29,221 nt of DNA from Caulobacter sp. (GTDB taxonomy: Bacteria; Pseudomonadota; Alphaproteobacteria; Caulobacterales; Caulobacteraceae), in contig JAQGIN010000245.1 in assembly GCA_028291125.1 (NCBI GenBank), forward strand, positions 1-29,221, in the 5' to 3' direction. Positions 7,178 to 15,177 of this stretch are shown here, in pieces. The notes under the pieces are model-generated. The model was given only the letters and a program-made list of their open reading frames with translations. It was not told where the DNA came from and ran no database searches. The position numbers and the translations under genes are program-made. Numbering within the stretch: the stretch's first letter is position 1; every line of letters begins with the position of its first letter.

Positions 7178-8509
7178 GTGAGCGATTTGGAACTGAAGCG
7201 CGCCAAGAGCGGCGTCGACGAACGATCGCTGACGTCGCGGGCGACCTTGCTGGACCTGTTCTCCACGGCCGTCGACGCGGTCTCGGCCCGCGTGGCGATG
7301 CCGCGCCACTTGCCGGTCGCCTCTCGCGGCCGCACCGTGCTGCTGGCGGTCGGCAAGGCGGCCGACGCCATGACGCGCATCGCCGTCGAGCGGATCGGCG
7401 GCCCGGTGTCGGGCCTGGTGGTGACACGCTACGGGCACCTGGAGGCGGGGCCCGTCCTGGCCGAGTTCGACGTCATCGAGGCTGGCCATCCGGTGCCGGA
7501 CGCCAATAGCCTTCGCGCCGCCCAGCGCGCCTTGGACATCGCCACCGGCCTGACGGCGCACGATCATCTGCTCGTCCTGCTCTCGGGCGGCGGGTCGGCC
7601 TTGATGGCCGCCCCCACCGCCGGCGTCAGCCTGGAGGACAAGCAGGCGGTGACGCGGGCGTTGTTGCAGTCGGGCGCGACGATCGGCGAGATCAACTGCG
7701 TGCGAAAGCACATCTCGCGGGTCAAGGGTGGCCGGTTGGCCCTGGCCGCCGGCCCCGCCAAGGTCACCACCTTGATCATCTCCGACGTGCCGGGCGACGA
7801 TCCGTCCTTCGTCTCCTCGGGGCCGACCGTGGCCGACGCCACCACCTTGGACATGGCCCGCGAGATCGTCGGCCGCTACGCCATCGCCTTGCCAGGCAGC
7901 GTCGCCGCCGCCCTGGCCGATCCGGCCAACGAGACGCCGGCCGGCGACAGCCTGGGGCTGGCCGGCGCCGAGACCTTGATCATCGCTCGGGCGCGCGACG
8001 CCCTGGCCGCCGCCAGCCAACGGGCCCAGGCCCTGGGCTATGTGGTCACCGGCCTGGGCGATCAGCTGCAGGCCGAGGCGCGCCACCTGGGGGCCAGTCA
8101 CGCGGCCCTGGCCCGGCGGCTGTCGGCCGACGGCGCGCGGCGGGCGATCATCTCCGGCGGCGAGACCACGGTCACCGTCGTCAACAAGGCCGGCCGCGGC
8201 GGCCGAAACCTGGAATATCTCCTGGGTCTGGCCATCGCCCTGCAGGGCGCGCCGGGGATCTTCGCCCTGGCCTGTGACACCGACGGCATCGACGGCACCG
8301 ATGACGCGGCCGGAGCCATGGTCTTGCCCGACACCCTGGAGCGGGCCGCGCGCGCGGGGCTCGACCCGGCCGAGCATCTGAAGACCAACAACGCCTACGC
8401 CTTCTTCGCGGGCCTGGGCGATCTGGTGGTGACCGGTCCGACCCGGACCAACGTCAATGATTTCCGGGTCATCCTGGTGGACGTGGCCGGGGGCGACGAG
8501 GGCGGCTAA
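7178..8509 (+). CDS. Glycerate 2-kinase (MOFRL family)
   Basis: A 443-residue class II glycerate kinase, which phosphorylates D-glycerate with ATP to 2-phosphoglycerate for entry into glycolysis. The N-terminal kinase domain shows LLAVGKAADAM, the glycine-rich LSGGGSAL and ISDVPGDDPSFVSSGPT. The C-terminal MOFRL domain shows ISGGETTVTV, RGGRNLEYLLGLA and ACDTDGIDGTDDAAGA. These are hallmarks of the GckA/TtuD-type enzymes. The start is GTG at 7178, with a G-rich AAGGGTGGG upstream. It heads a run of five plus-strand genes (kinase, MFS, dehydrogenase, oxidoreductase, alpha-galactosidase-like) with small gaps or overlaps from the MFS gene on. A glycerate kinase beside glycosidases is the main clue that the locus feeds on glycerate-containing glycosides. 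The call is confident; the gckA/ttuD naming is not certain. Confidence 0.93.
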   Translation: MSDLELKRAKSGVDERSLTSRATLLDLFSTAVDAVSARVAMPRHLPVASRGRTVLLAVGKAADAMTRIAVERIGGPVSGLVVTRYGHLEAGPVLAEFDVIEAGHPVPDANSLRAAQRALDIATGLTAHDHLLVLLSGGGSALMAAPTAGVSLEDKQAVTRALLQSGATIGEINCVRKHISRVKGGRLALAAGPAKVTTLIISDVPGDDPSFVSSGPTVADATTLDMAREIVGRYAIALPGSVAAALADPANETPAGDSLGLAGAETLIIARARDALAAASQRAQALGYVVTGLGDQLQAEARHLGASHAALARRLSADGARRAIISGGETTVTVVNKAGRGGRNLEYLLGLAIALQGAPGIFALACDTDGIDGTDDAAGAMVLPDTLERAARAGLDPAEHLKTNNAYAFFAGLGDLVVTGPTRTNVNDFRVILVDVAGGDEGG

Positions 8510-8564
8510 GCGGCCGGCGACCAACAAGATGGAGCGGCCAAGCCGCCCTTGGGAAGGAAAGACG

Positions 8565-9812
8565 ATGAGCATCAACACGGCCGCGGCCGGTCGGACGACG
8601 AGCCTGAAGGCCTATCCCTGGCTGCTCGTTGGTCTGCTGTGGCTCTGCGCCTTCCTCAATTCGGCGGACCGCTCGATCCTGGTGGCGGTGATGCCGCAGA
8701 TCCGCGAGGAGTTTCATCTCAGCGCCACGGGCCTGGCCCTGGTCACCTCGGTGTTCTTCTGGGTCTATGCGGTGGCCGCCTTCATCACCAGCCGGCTGGG
8801 CGACAAGATCCAGCGCTCGCAGGTCATTCTCTGGGGCCTGGTGTTTTGGAGCATCGCCACCGGCCTCGTCACCTTCGCCACCGGGTTCGCCATGCTGATC
8901 GGCATGCGCGCCTTCGTCGCCGCCGGCGAGGCCACCTACTATCCCAGCGCCACGGCCTTGATCAGCGATTGGCATCCCAGCAAGACCCGCAGCCGGGCGC
9001 TGTCGCTGCACCAGACCGGGGTGTTCGCCGGCGCGGGCCTGGGCTCGCTGGCCGCCGGCTTCATCGCCGATCGTTTCGGCTGGCGCGCGCCGTTCCTGAT
9101 CTTCGCGATCCTGGGCGCGGGCGTGGCGCTGCTGCTGTTGCGCTTCTTGCGCGACTCCCCGGGCCGCCAGGCCCAGCGCGCCCAGCAGCCCGACGCCAAG
9201 CCCTTGCGCACCGTCCTGGCGATCAAGCCGGCCTTGATCCTGTGCGGCGTGTTCTTCCTGGCCAACGCCGCCTCCAACGGGGTCACCGTCTGGGCGCCGA
9301 CCTTCGTGCACGACATGCTCGGCATCAATCTGGCGGCCTCGGCGCTCTGGGGCTCGGCGACGATCAATATCGCCGGCTTCCTGAGCGTGCCGCTTGGCGG
9401 CCTGCTGGCCGACTATCTGGCGGCCCGCAGCAAGATCGGCCGCTTCTACACCCTGGCCATCGGCGTTGGCTTGGCTGGCGTGCTGCTGCTGCCGCTGCTG
9501 GCGGCCAAGTCGGCGGGCATGGTGGGACTGGTTCTGCTGGCCTCCAGCGCCGGCAAGGGCCTGTTCGACGGCTGCATCTATGCGGCGATGCACGACGTGG
9601 TGCCGCCGCAGGCGCGGGCCACGGCCGTCGGGCTGATGACGATGTGCGGCTTCGTCGGCGCGGGCATAGCGCCGTTGTTCGTCGCTCAGATGGGCGAAGT
9701 GTTCGGCATGGCCGCGGCCATGACCTCGGCGGCGGGCCTCTATTTCCTCGCCGTCCTGCTGCTGCTGGTCAGCCGCGGGCCGACCCGCCGCGCCATCCTC
9801 GACCACGCCTGA
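8565..9812 (+). CDS. MFS transporter, anion:cation symporter (ACS)-like
   Basis: A 415-residue inner-membrane permease with about 12 hydrophobic segments. The start at 8565 (MSINTAAAG) is chosen because of the strong GGGAAGGAAA site just upstream; a longer in-frame start at 8457 overlaps the kinase gene. Features are NSADRSILVAVMPQI at the end of helix 1, and the loop 2-3 signature SRLGDKIQRSQ, a variant of the MFS motif A. Its general pattern matches the ACS group (hexuronate, glucarate and galactonate permeases such as ExuT/GudP), which move organic anions. In this operon it may carry a glycosyl-glycerate, glycerate or sugar acid across the inner membrane after TonB-dependent uptake (inference). 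The gene lies 55 bp after the kinase and 14 bp before the dehydrogenase. Confidence 0.88.
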   Translation: MSINTAAAGRTTSLKAYPWLLVGLLWLCAFLNSADRSILVAVMPQIREEFHLSATGLALVTSVFFWVYAVAAFITSRLGDKIQRSQVILWGLVFWSIATGLVTFATGFAMLIGMRAFVAAGEATYYPSATALISDWHPSKTRSRALSLHQTGVFAGAGLGSLAAGFIADRFGWRAPFLIFAILGAGVALLLLRFLRDSPGRQAQRAQQPDAKPLRTVLAIKPALILCGVFFLANAASNGVTVWAPTFVHDMLGINLAASALWGSATINIAGFLSVPLGGLLADYLAARSKIGRFYTLAIGVGLAGVLLLPLLAAKSAGMVGLVLLASSAGKGLFDGCIYAAMHDVVPPQARATAVGLMTMCGFVGAGIAPLFVAQMGEVFGMAAAMTSAAGLYFLAVLLLLVSRGPTRRAILDHA

Positions 9813-9826
9813 GGGATCTTTTCGCC

Positions 9827-10876
9827 ATGACGCCGTCCGCCCTGATCCTCGCCGCGCCGCGCCACCTGGCCTTCGATCCCCTGGACGCGACGCGGCCGGG
9901 AGAAGGAGAGGTGGCGATCCGCACGCTCTATTCGGGGGTCAGCGCCGGCACCGAGCTGTCGCAATACCGCGCCACCAACCCCTTCATGCACCGCCGGTTC
10001 GACGAGGCCTCGCGCTTGTTCCTCGCCGCCGAAGCGCCCAGCTGGCCCTATCCGGTCCGCAATCTGGGTTATGAGGAGGTCGGCGAGATCGTCGAGATCG
10101 GCGCTGGCGTCGACGATCTTTTCGTCGGCCAAAGGGTGTTTGGCGCCTGGGGCCATCGCACCCATCACCTGGCCTCCGCCGACTATGCGCGCGAGCGCAA
10201 GATGCCCGAGGGGGCCGACCCAAGGATCGGGGTCTTTTCCCATATCGGCGCGGTGGCCCTCAACGGCGTGCACGACGCCCAGATCCGTCTGGGCGACGTG
10301 GTGGCGGTGTTTGGCCTAGGGGTGGCGGGCCAGATCGTCGTCCAGGCGGCCAAGGCCTCCGGAGCGCGCGTCATCGGCGTCGATCCCGATCCGCATCGCC
10401 GCGCCGTCGCCTTGACTCATGGCGCGGCGCAGGTGCTCGATTCCGCCGACGGCCCGGCCCAAGCCATCAAGGCCGCCACCGGCGGCAAGGGCGCGGACGT
10501 CTGCATCGAGGTGTCGGGGGCCGCGCCCGCCCTGGCCGAGGCCATTCGCGCGGTGGCCTATTCGGCGCGGGTCGTGGTCATGGGGTTCATCCAGGGCGAA
10601 GCGGCCGGGCTGCGCCTGGGCGAAGAATTCCACCACAATCGCGTGCAGCTGATCTGTTCGCAGATCTCCGGCGTCGCCCCGGAGGCCAGCTATCGCTGGT
10701 CCAAGCTGCGGCTATGGCAGACCGCCGTGCGCCTGCAGCACGAGGGGGTGCTGTCGTTGATCCCGCTGATCACCCACGCCGCGCCGTTCGCGGCGGCGCC
10801 CGAGCTTTTCGCCCGGCTCGACGCGGGCGAGCCGGGCCTGTTGCAGGCCGTGCTGTCGTTCGAGGATCAGCCGTGA
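9827..10876 (+). CDS. Medium-chain dehydrogenase/reductase lacking the usual catalytic zinc ligands
   Basis: A 349-residue MDR-superfamily oxidoreductase. The start is ATG 9827, with GAGGGA at the preceding stop codon. The N-terminal GroES-like domain is followed by a Rossmann fold with GLGVAG at 163-168 and an acidic residue in GVDPDPHRR suggesting NAD(H). In classical zinc alcohol dehydrogenases the first ligand is Cys in a CGxCGTD motif and the second is His in GHE. Here these read SGVSAGTE (S36, S39) and GYE (Y82), so the catalytic zinc site appears absent. The YSGVSAGTEL pattern resembles a group of sugar-related or BchC-like MDR enzymes. It overlaps the next gene by four bases (GTGA), implying translational coupling with the Gfo/Idh/MocA oxidoreductase. 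A sugar or glycoside oxidation role is inferred from context. Confidence 0.85.
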   Translation: MTPSALILAAPRHLAFDPLDATRPGEGEVAIRTLYSGVSAGTELSQYRATNPFMHRRFDEASRLFLAAEAPSWPYPVRNLGYEEVGEIVEIGAGVDDLFVGQRVFGAWGHRTHHLASADYARERKMPEGADPRIGVFSHIGAVALNGVHDAQIRLGDVVAVFGLGVAGQIVVQAAKASGARVIGVDPDPHRRAVALTHGAAQVLDSADGPAQAIKAATGGKGADVCIEVSGAAPALAEAIRAVAYSARVVVMGFIQGEAAGLRLGEEFHHNRVQLICSQISGVAPEASYRWSKLRLWQTAVRLQHEGVLSLIPLITHAAPFAAAPELFARLDAGEPGLLQAVLSFEDQP

Positions 10877-11871
10877 GCCGCCTGCGTGTCGGCCTGCTGG
10901 GTTGCGGCGGCATCGGCGCGCGTCATGTCGCCGCCCTCGAGGCGCTGCCGCGGGACCTGACGCTGGTGGCCTGTTGCGGCCGTGACGCGGCGGCCACCGC
11001 CGCCTTCGCCGCCGCCCACGGCGCCGCGCCCTTCACCCGCTTCGAGACCATGCTGGACGAGGCGGCGCTCGATCTGCTGATCGTGGCGACGCCGCCCGCG
11101 GCGCGCCAGGGCCAGGTCGAGGCCGCCGCCGCCCGCGGCGTCCACCTTCTGGTCGAAAAGCCCATCGCCCTGGACCTGGCCGGCGCCAGGAGCATGACGG
11201 CGGCGGTCGCCGCCTCCGGCGTCGTCGCCTCGGTCGGCTTCATGTACCGCTTCGGCGACGCGGTGGAGCGCTGGCGGCGGATGGCGGCGGCCGGCCAGAC
11301 CGGGCCGGTGGGCCTGTTCGCCGGCAGCTATCATTGCAACGCCTTGCACGCGCCGTGGTGGCGCGAGCGGGCCAAGTCCGGCGGGCAGATGCTCGAACAG
11401 GTCATCCACCTGATCGATCTGGTGCGGGTGTTCATGGGCGAGCCCGACACCGTCTATGCGCGGGCCGCCAATCTCTTCCACGGCCAGACGCCGGGCTACG
11501 ACGTCGAGGACGTCTCGGTCATCGTCTTTGGCTGGGACGACGGCCGCATCGCCAATCTCCACGCCAGCAACGCGGCCATTCCAGGCCGCTGGGCCAAGGA
11601 ATGGCGCCTCGTCGCCGAACGCTGCACCGGCCAGTTCGAGGACTGGAACACCGCGGTGCTGACCGCCACCGCTCCGGACGTCGTCGAAGAGATCGTCGCG
11701 GGCAAGACCGATCCGTTCGTGGCCCAGCTGGCCGACCTGGCCGCCGCGATCGGCGAGGGCCGCCCGCCGGCCGCGCCGCTGGCCGAGGGCGAGGCCGGTG
11801 TGCGCCTGGCCCTGGCCGCTCGCCGCTCGGCCGACGAGCGGCGCGAAATCAGGCTGTCCGATGCGTTTTGA
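10873..11871 (+). CDS. Gfo/Idh/MocA family NAD(P)-dependent oxidoreductase
   Basis: A 332-residue oxidoreductase. The GTG start at 10873 overlaps the dehydrogenase stop (GTGA); an upstream in-frame start at 10714 would lie deep in the previous gene. The N-terminal Rossmann motif is GLLGCGGIGARH (glycines at about 9-15). The family's EKPIAL block has the catalytic-site lysine at 96. The C-terminal alpha/beta domain contains GGQMLEQVIHLIDLVRVFMG, the usual substrate-binding helix. Members oxidise or reduce sugar and inositol carbons, including C3 oxidation of glycosides to 3-keto intermediates. Pairing with an MDR enzyme and two glycosidases makes a sugar or glycoside redox step likely (inference). 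It overlaps the following gene by 11 bp. Confidence 0.9.
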   Translation: MSRLRVGLLGCGGIGARHVAALEALPRDLTLVACCGRDAAATAAFAAAHGAAPFTRFETMLDEAALDLLIVATPPAARQGQVEAAAARGVHLLVEKPIALDLAGARSMTAAVAASGVVASVGFMYRFGDAVERWRRMAAAGQTGPVGLFAGSYHCNALHAPWWRERAKSGGQMLEQVIHLIDLVRVFMGEPDTVYARAANLFHGQTPGYDVEDVSVIVFGWDDGRIANLHASNAAIPGRWAKEWRLVAERCTGQFEDWNTAVLTATAPDVVEEIVAGKTDPFVAQLADLAAAIGEGRPPAAPLAEGEAGVRLALAARRSADERREIRLSDAF

Positions 11872-13654
11872 TCCGCAGGGCGTGGCGTTTTTCGGGCGCG
11901 CCGTGCGGTTGGCGGCCATCGCGCCGCTGCTGGACGGCGCGCCGGTCCCCGTCGCCGAGCGCCAGGTGAGCGCCGACGCTATCGTCTGGCGTCTGGGCGG
12001 CGACCTGGCCGGGGCGCGCATGACCCTGGCGATCGCTCAGGCCGACGAGGGCCTGCGGCTGGAGCTGTCCTTGGAGGGGCTGGCGCCGAACCGCCCGGTC
12101 GACAGCCTGGGACTGCGGTTCGCCGCCGTCGACGGCGTGTCGCGCTATTTGCGCAACGGCTATCAAAGCTGGGACGGAAGTTTTCTGGTCACGCCAGGAG
12201 AGCCGCTCGTCGACCCGGCGCCGGCGCGCTCGCCGCGCCTTGGCTTCGCCTTCACCGCCCTGCTGCCGGGCCAGGCGAAGGGCGTGGTGATCTTGGGCTT
12301 CACGCGTCATGACCGTTTCCAGAGCCGATTTTCGTTCGGCGACGATCCGTCCGCCTTCACGCTCGACGTCGAGACCCTGTGGGACCGCGCCGCCCATGAC
12401 GGGCGGCTGGCGGCCGAGCCGCTGGCCCTGTTCGACGGCCCGCAGATCGAAGAGGGATGCCGCGCCTGGGACCGGTTGGTGGCGCAAGAGGCGCCCCAGG
12501 CGCCGCGCCGCCCGCAGCGGCGCATCACCGGCTGGTGCTCCTGGTACAGCCTCTACGCCGCGATCGACGAGGCGGTGATCCTCGACCATCTGGCCGCCGC
12601 CGGTGATTTTCGCGATCGCCATCAGGTGCCTTTGGACGTCTTCTTGGTCGACGACGGCTTCACGCCCGAAATGGGCGACTGGCTGCAGGTCAAGCCGCAG
12701 TTCCCGCGCGGGATGGGGCCGCTGGTCGAGGACATCGCCCAGGCCGGCTTCGTCCCTGGCCTGTGGATCGCGCCGTTCATGGTCGGCAATCGCAGCCGGT
12801 TGTTCGCCGAGCATCCAGACTGGGTGGTGCGCGAGCGGGCGACGGGCGAGCCCCTGACGCACATGAGGTTCTACGGAGAGTTTCGCTGGCATAAGCGCAG
12901 CGAGGAATACTACCCGCTGGACATCACCCACCCCGACGCCGAGGCCTATATCCGTAAGGTGTTTCGCACCTGGCGCGCCTGGGGCGTGGGCTATTTCAAG
13001 ACCGATTTCATGTCGTGCGGGGCCGAGTACGGACCCGATCGCGCCGTCTGGCACGAGCCCGGCTTGTCGCGCATCGCCATCTGGCGGCGGATGGCCAACC
13101 TGATCCGCGAGGAGATCGGCGAGGCGCTCTGGCTGGGCTGCGGCTGCCCCCTCTGGGCCGGCGTCGGGCTGGTCGACGCCATGCGCATCGGCCGCGACAT
13201 CGGGGTCAGCTGGGAGGGCGACTATTCGGCCGAAAGCCTGCTTCGCGACCAGGTCACCCGCAACCACGCCTCGGGTCTTTTGTGGCAGGCCGATCCGGAC
13301 TGCATCCTTTTGCGCGATCGCTTCCACGACCTCGATGACGAGCAGGTGCGGTCCCTGGCGGCTTTCGCGGGCCTGTCTGGCGGGGTGTTGATGACCAGCG
13401 ACAAGCTCGACGAGTTGTCGCCGCCGCGCGCGGCCCTGCTGGCCGCCCTGCTGCGCCAGACCGACCTGACCTGCGCCTTTCCGCAGCTGGCCGATCAGCA
13501 CCAGGACGGGGTGATCACCCAAAAGGTCAGCTGGCCCGACGGCCGCTCGGCGACCAATCTGTTCAACACCCGCGGCGGAGAGGCGAGGCGCGACGGATTT
13601 GTCCTGCCGCCTTACGGCTCGCGCCTGATCGGCGGGCCGGATGACCTCCTCTAG
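11861..13654 (+). CDS. GH36-like (clan GH-D) alpha-galactosidase
   Basis: A 597-residue glycosidase starting at ATG 11861, inside the end of the preceding gene. An N-terminal beta-sandwich (about 1-215) contains GYQSWDGSF. The (beta/alpha)8 catalytic barrel starts at GWCSWYSLYAAIDEA (G224). The clan GH-D nucleophile motif is YFKTDF, with D382, and the probable acid/base is D446 in MRIGRDIGVSWEGD. VFLVDDGF and PGLWIAPF are also typical strands. There is no signal peptide, so action is probably cytoplasmic. Clan GH-D retaining enzymes cleave alpha-galactosides, and some act on related alpha-glycosides. In this locus a galactosyl-glycerate or galactosyl-glycerol substrate would fit with the glycerate kinase, but raffinose-type sugars cannot be excluded. 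It is the last gene of the operon. Confidence 0.88.
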   Translation: MRFDPQGVAFFGRAVRLAAIAPLLDGAPVPVAERQVSADAIVWRLGGDLAGARMTLAIAQADEGLRLELSLEGLAPNRPVDSLGLRFAAVDGVSRYLRNGYQSWDGSFLVTPGEPLVDPAPARSPRLGFAFTALLPGQAKGVVILGFTRHDRFQSRFSFGDDPSAFTLDVETLWDRAAHDGRLAAEPLALFDGPQIEEGCRAWDRLVAQEAPQAPRRPQRRITGWCSWYSLYAAIDEAVILDHLAAAGDFRDRHQVPLDVFLVDDGFTPEMGDWLQVKPQFPRGMGPLVEDIAQAGFVPGLWIAPFMVGNRSRLFAEHPDWVVRERATGEPLTHMRFYGEFRWHKRSEEYYPLDITHPDAEAYIRKVFRTWRAWGVGYFKTDFMSCGAEYGPDRAVWHEPGLSRIAIWRRMANLIREEIGEALWLGCGCPLWAGVGLVDAMRIGRDIGVSWEGDYSAESLLRDQVTRNHASGLLWQADPDCILLRDRFHDLDDEQVRSLAAFAGLSGGVLMTSDKLDELSPPRAALLAALLRQTDLTCAFPQLADQHQDGVITQKVSWPDGRSATNLFNTRGGEARRDGFVLPPYGSRLIGGPDDLL

Positions 13655-13667
13655 GCGATCGGGACCT

Positions 13668-13687
13668 GCCGCCGCCTTCGGTGCGGC
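13668..13687. terminator. Weak hairpin between convergent genes
   Basis: GCCGC pairs with GCGGC, with an inner GCC/GGT stem, one bulged base and a TTC loop. It lies in the 82-bp space between the convergent alpha-galactosidase-like and phosphoesterase genes. No T-run follows, so this is a possible but weak termination structure. Confidence 0.3.
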
Positions 13688-13736
13688 CCTGCCGTGGCCG
13701 CTCAGGAGAAGGATGGCCCAGGCGCTCAGCGCCGCC

Positions 13737-14696
13737 TCAACCTCTGGCGTGATCGGTGCGTTCCAGTCGCGCCTGGTAGAGCGCCCGTCCCGTGAGGTCG
13801 CGAAACTCCAGCCGCAGCGCTTGCCGATCAAGCCTGAACATCGCAAAACCCGGACGCGACACGCAGTAGCGGGTGCCGTCCACTGGCGTCACATGCGCGG
13901 CCGAATCGGCGCCGGCGCCGGCGCAGACATAGTCGACGCGGCCGCGCCGGATGTGCTGCAGGTCATGGTCGTGGCCGTTGATATAGACTTGGACCCCATG
14001 CGCTTCGAGCAGTGGCGCGATCTGGTCCACCAATTCGGCGGAATCGCCGTGACCGCCGGAATAGATCGGGTGATGGCCGACCACGATCTTCCACGGCGCC
14101 GTTGAGCGGCGCAGTTCATCGTCAAGCCATGCGATCTGGCGCGCGCCGTCGCGCCGTTCCAGGTGTCCGCGCGCCAGCTGCTGCAAGATCTCGTCGTAGT
14201 TGTCGCGATCGACGAGCGGAGAGGTGTCGATCACGAAGAGGTCAAGGAGGCTCGTCCCCAGGGCGGCGGCGCTGACCTTGTAGTAGCGGTCCGGCATCCG
14301 CCAGCGGCGGCTGTGGCGCGTATAGTCGACCTGGGCCTGGGCGACGCCGCGATAGTCGTGGTTGCCGAGGGCGGCGTACCAGGCGGTTTGCAGGGCCGGC
14401 GCGGTGTAGACATCCTCGAACGAGACTTTCCAATGGGGGTCGGCCACCGACCGGACGCCCGCCGGATAGAAGTTGTCGCCGGCCGATATGACGAACCGGC
14501 TGGTGATCTCCTGCGCGGCCGCCCCCATGGCGCGCGCGACCTCGCGCTGGGAGCGCTGTCCTCGCCGGCCCCAATCGCCAACCGCGACGAAGCCGATCTC
14601 CCCGTCGTCAGGCTCGGCGGCGGCCCAGGCGGGCCACGCGGCGCTGGTCGCCAGCCCCTGCAGGAGCGTGCGGCGGTGAAGCGGCGAACACGGCAA
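13737..14696 (-). CDS. Exported metallophosphoesterase, purple/tartrate-resistant acid phosphatase-like
   Basis: A 319-residue protein. The start is a TTG at 14696, fixed by a strong AGGAGGG five bases upstream. The N-terminus HRRTLLQGLATSAAWPAWAAA is a twin-arginine-like signal, so the enzyme probably folds in the cytoplasm and acts in the periplasm. Dinuclear-metal motifs are complete: GDWG (D41), GDNFY (D74 and Y77, the tyrosine being the iron-binding residue of purple acid phosphatases), GNHDY (N112, H113), GHHP (H208 or H209) and GHDHD (H242, H244). The short single-domain length matches the mammalian ACP5-like group. A phosphomonoesterase role in phosphate scavenging is likely. A GGGCTC/GAGCCC hairpin lies in its leader at 14723-14738. 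It is convergent with the glycoside operon and unlikely to belong to it. Confidence 0.88.
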   Translation of the reverse strand: MPCSPLHRRTLLQGLATSAAWPAWAAAEPDDGEIGFVAVGDWGRRGQRSQREVARAMGAAAQEITSRFVISAGDNFYPAGVRSVADPHWKVSFEDVYTAPALQTAWYAALGNHDYRGVAQAQVDYTRHSRRWRMPDRYYKVSAAALGTSLLDLFVIDTSPLVDRDNYDEILQQLARGHLERRDGARQIAWLDDELRRSTAPWKIVVGHHPIYSGGHGDSAELVDQIAPLLEAHGVQVYINGHDHDLQHIRRGRVDYVCAGAGADSAAHVTPVDGTRYCVSRPGFAMFRLDRQALRLEFRDLTGRALYQARLERTDHARG

Positions 14697-15177
14697 CGGG
14701 ACCCTCCTGATCTATCCGGCTTGGGCTCCTCAGAGCCCGCTCCTGACATGACGACACGGAGTGGAAGGACCCTCACGCAATGGGGTGATCGACCGCTCGC
14801 GCCTCGGCGGCGCGGGAGACCCTGGTGGCGGCGCCCGGGACGCCTTGAGAGATCGCCTCGCACGTCGTCGGCACGGACTCGAGGTCTCGCAGGATACGTC
14901 TCGCTCCGACCTTGTCTTCGCGCTGACCCTGTCGAACGGGGTCGTGGTGGTCGTCTGTCAGCCGGCCGTCGGCGGCGTCGCCGGTGGGCCCGGCCCTTCG
15001 AGGTCGTGACTCGAAAGGCCGGGGCCGCTGGTTAGCGATCAGGCTCAACTAGAAGCCAGTCGGTTGACCCCTGTGCGCGACGCGGAAGTCGCCAAGCCCT
15101 AGGGTCTGGATTCCTTGAGTACCCAAACGAAGCGCAACCCCGGTGGATGGGTGGCTGGCTGGCGGGTGGAACGCCGG
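14697..15177. other. Gene-poor stretch with two hairpins
   Basis: About 480 bp without a convincing gene; open frames of 80-90 codons on both strands have no recognisable motif or clear ribosome binding site. It includes the phosphoesterase leader with a perfect hairpin GGGCTC-CTCA-GAGCCC (14723-14738), the large hairpin at 14989-15023, and a G-rich stretch of GGTGG/GGCTGG units near 15142-15170. Confidence 0.5.
14989..15023. terminator. Long stable hairpin, possible terminator
   Basis: CCCGGCC (14989-14995) pairs with GGCCGGG (15017-15023) and TTCGAG (14997-15002) pairs with CTCGAA (15010-15015), with one C/A mismatch and a seven-base loop: 13 base pairs in total. It lies downstream of the ABM-GST gene when read on the minus strand. 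There is no T-run, so Rho-independent termination is uncertain; it could also be a repeat unit or an mRNA-stabilising 3' structure. Confidence 0.5.

Noticed and set aside
8549..10876. A 775-codon open frame covering both the MFS and dehydrogenase genes.
   Set aside because: Only the part from 9827 reads as a protein family (MDR). The upstream part is an arginine/glycine-rich out-of-frame translation of the MFS gene.
11849..13846. A 665-codon open frame antisense to the alpha-galactosidase-like gene.
   Set aside because: It is a GC-skew shadow; the sense strand has complete catalytic motifs and the antisense translation has none.
14773..15048. A 91-codon minus-strand frame in the gene-poor stretch.
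   Set aside because: No recognisable motif or clear ribosome site, and it overlaps the 14989-15023 hairpin.
15099..15111. CCCTAGGGTCTGG, similar to the boundary of the left repeat arm.
   Set aside because: Too short and lacks the conserved TGGTCCCG and GATCTTGAAGATTGA blocks.
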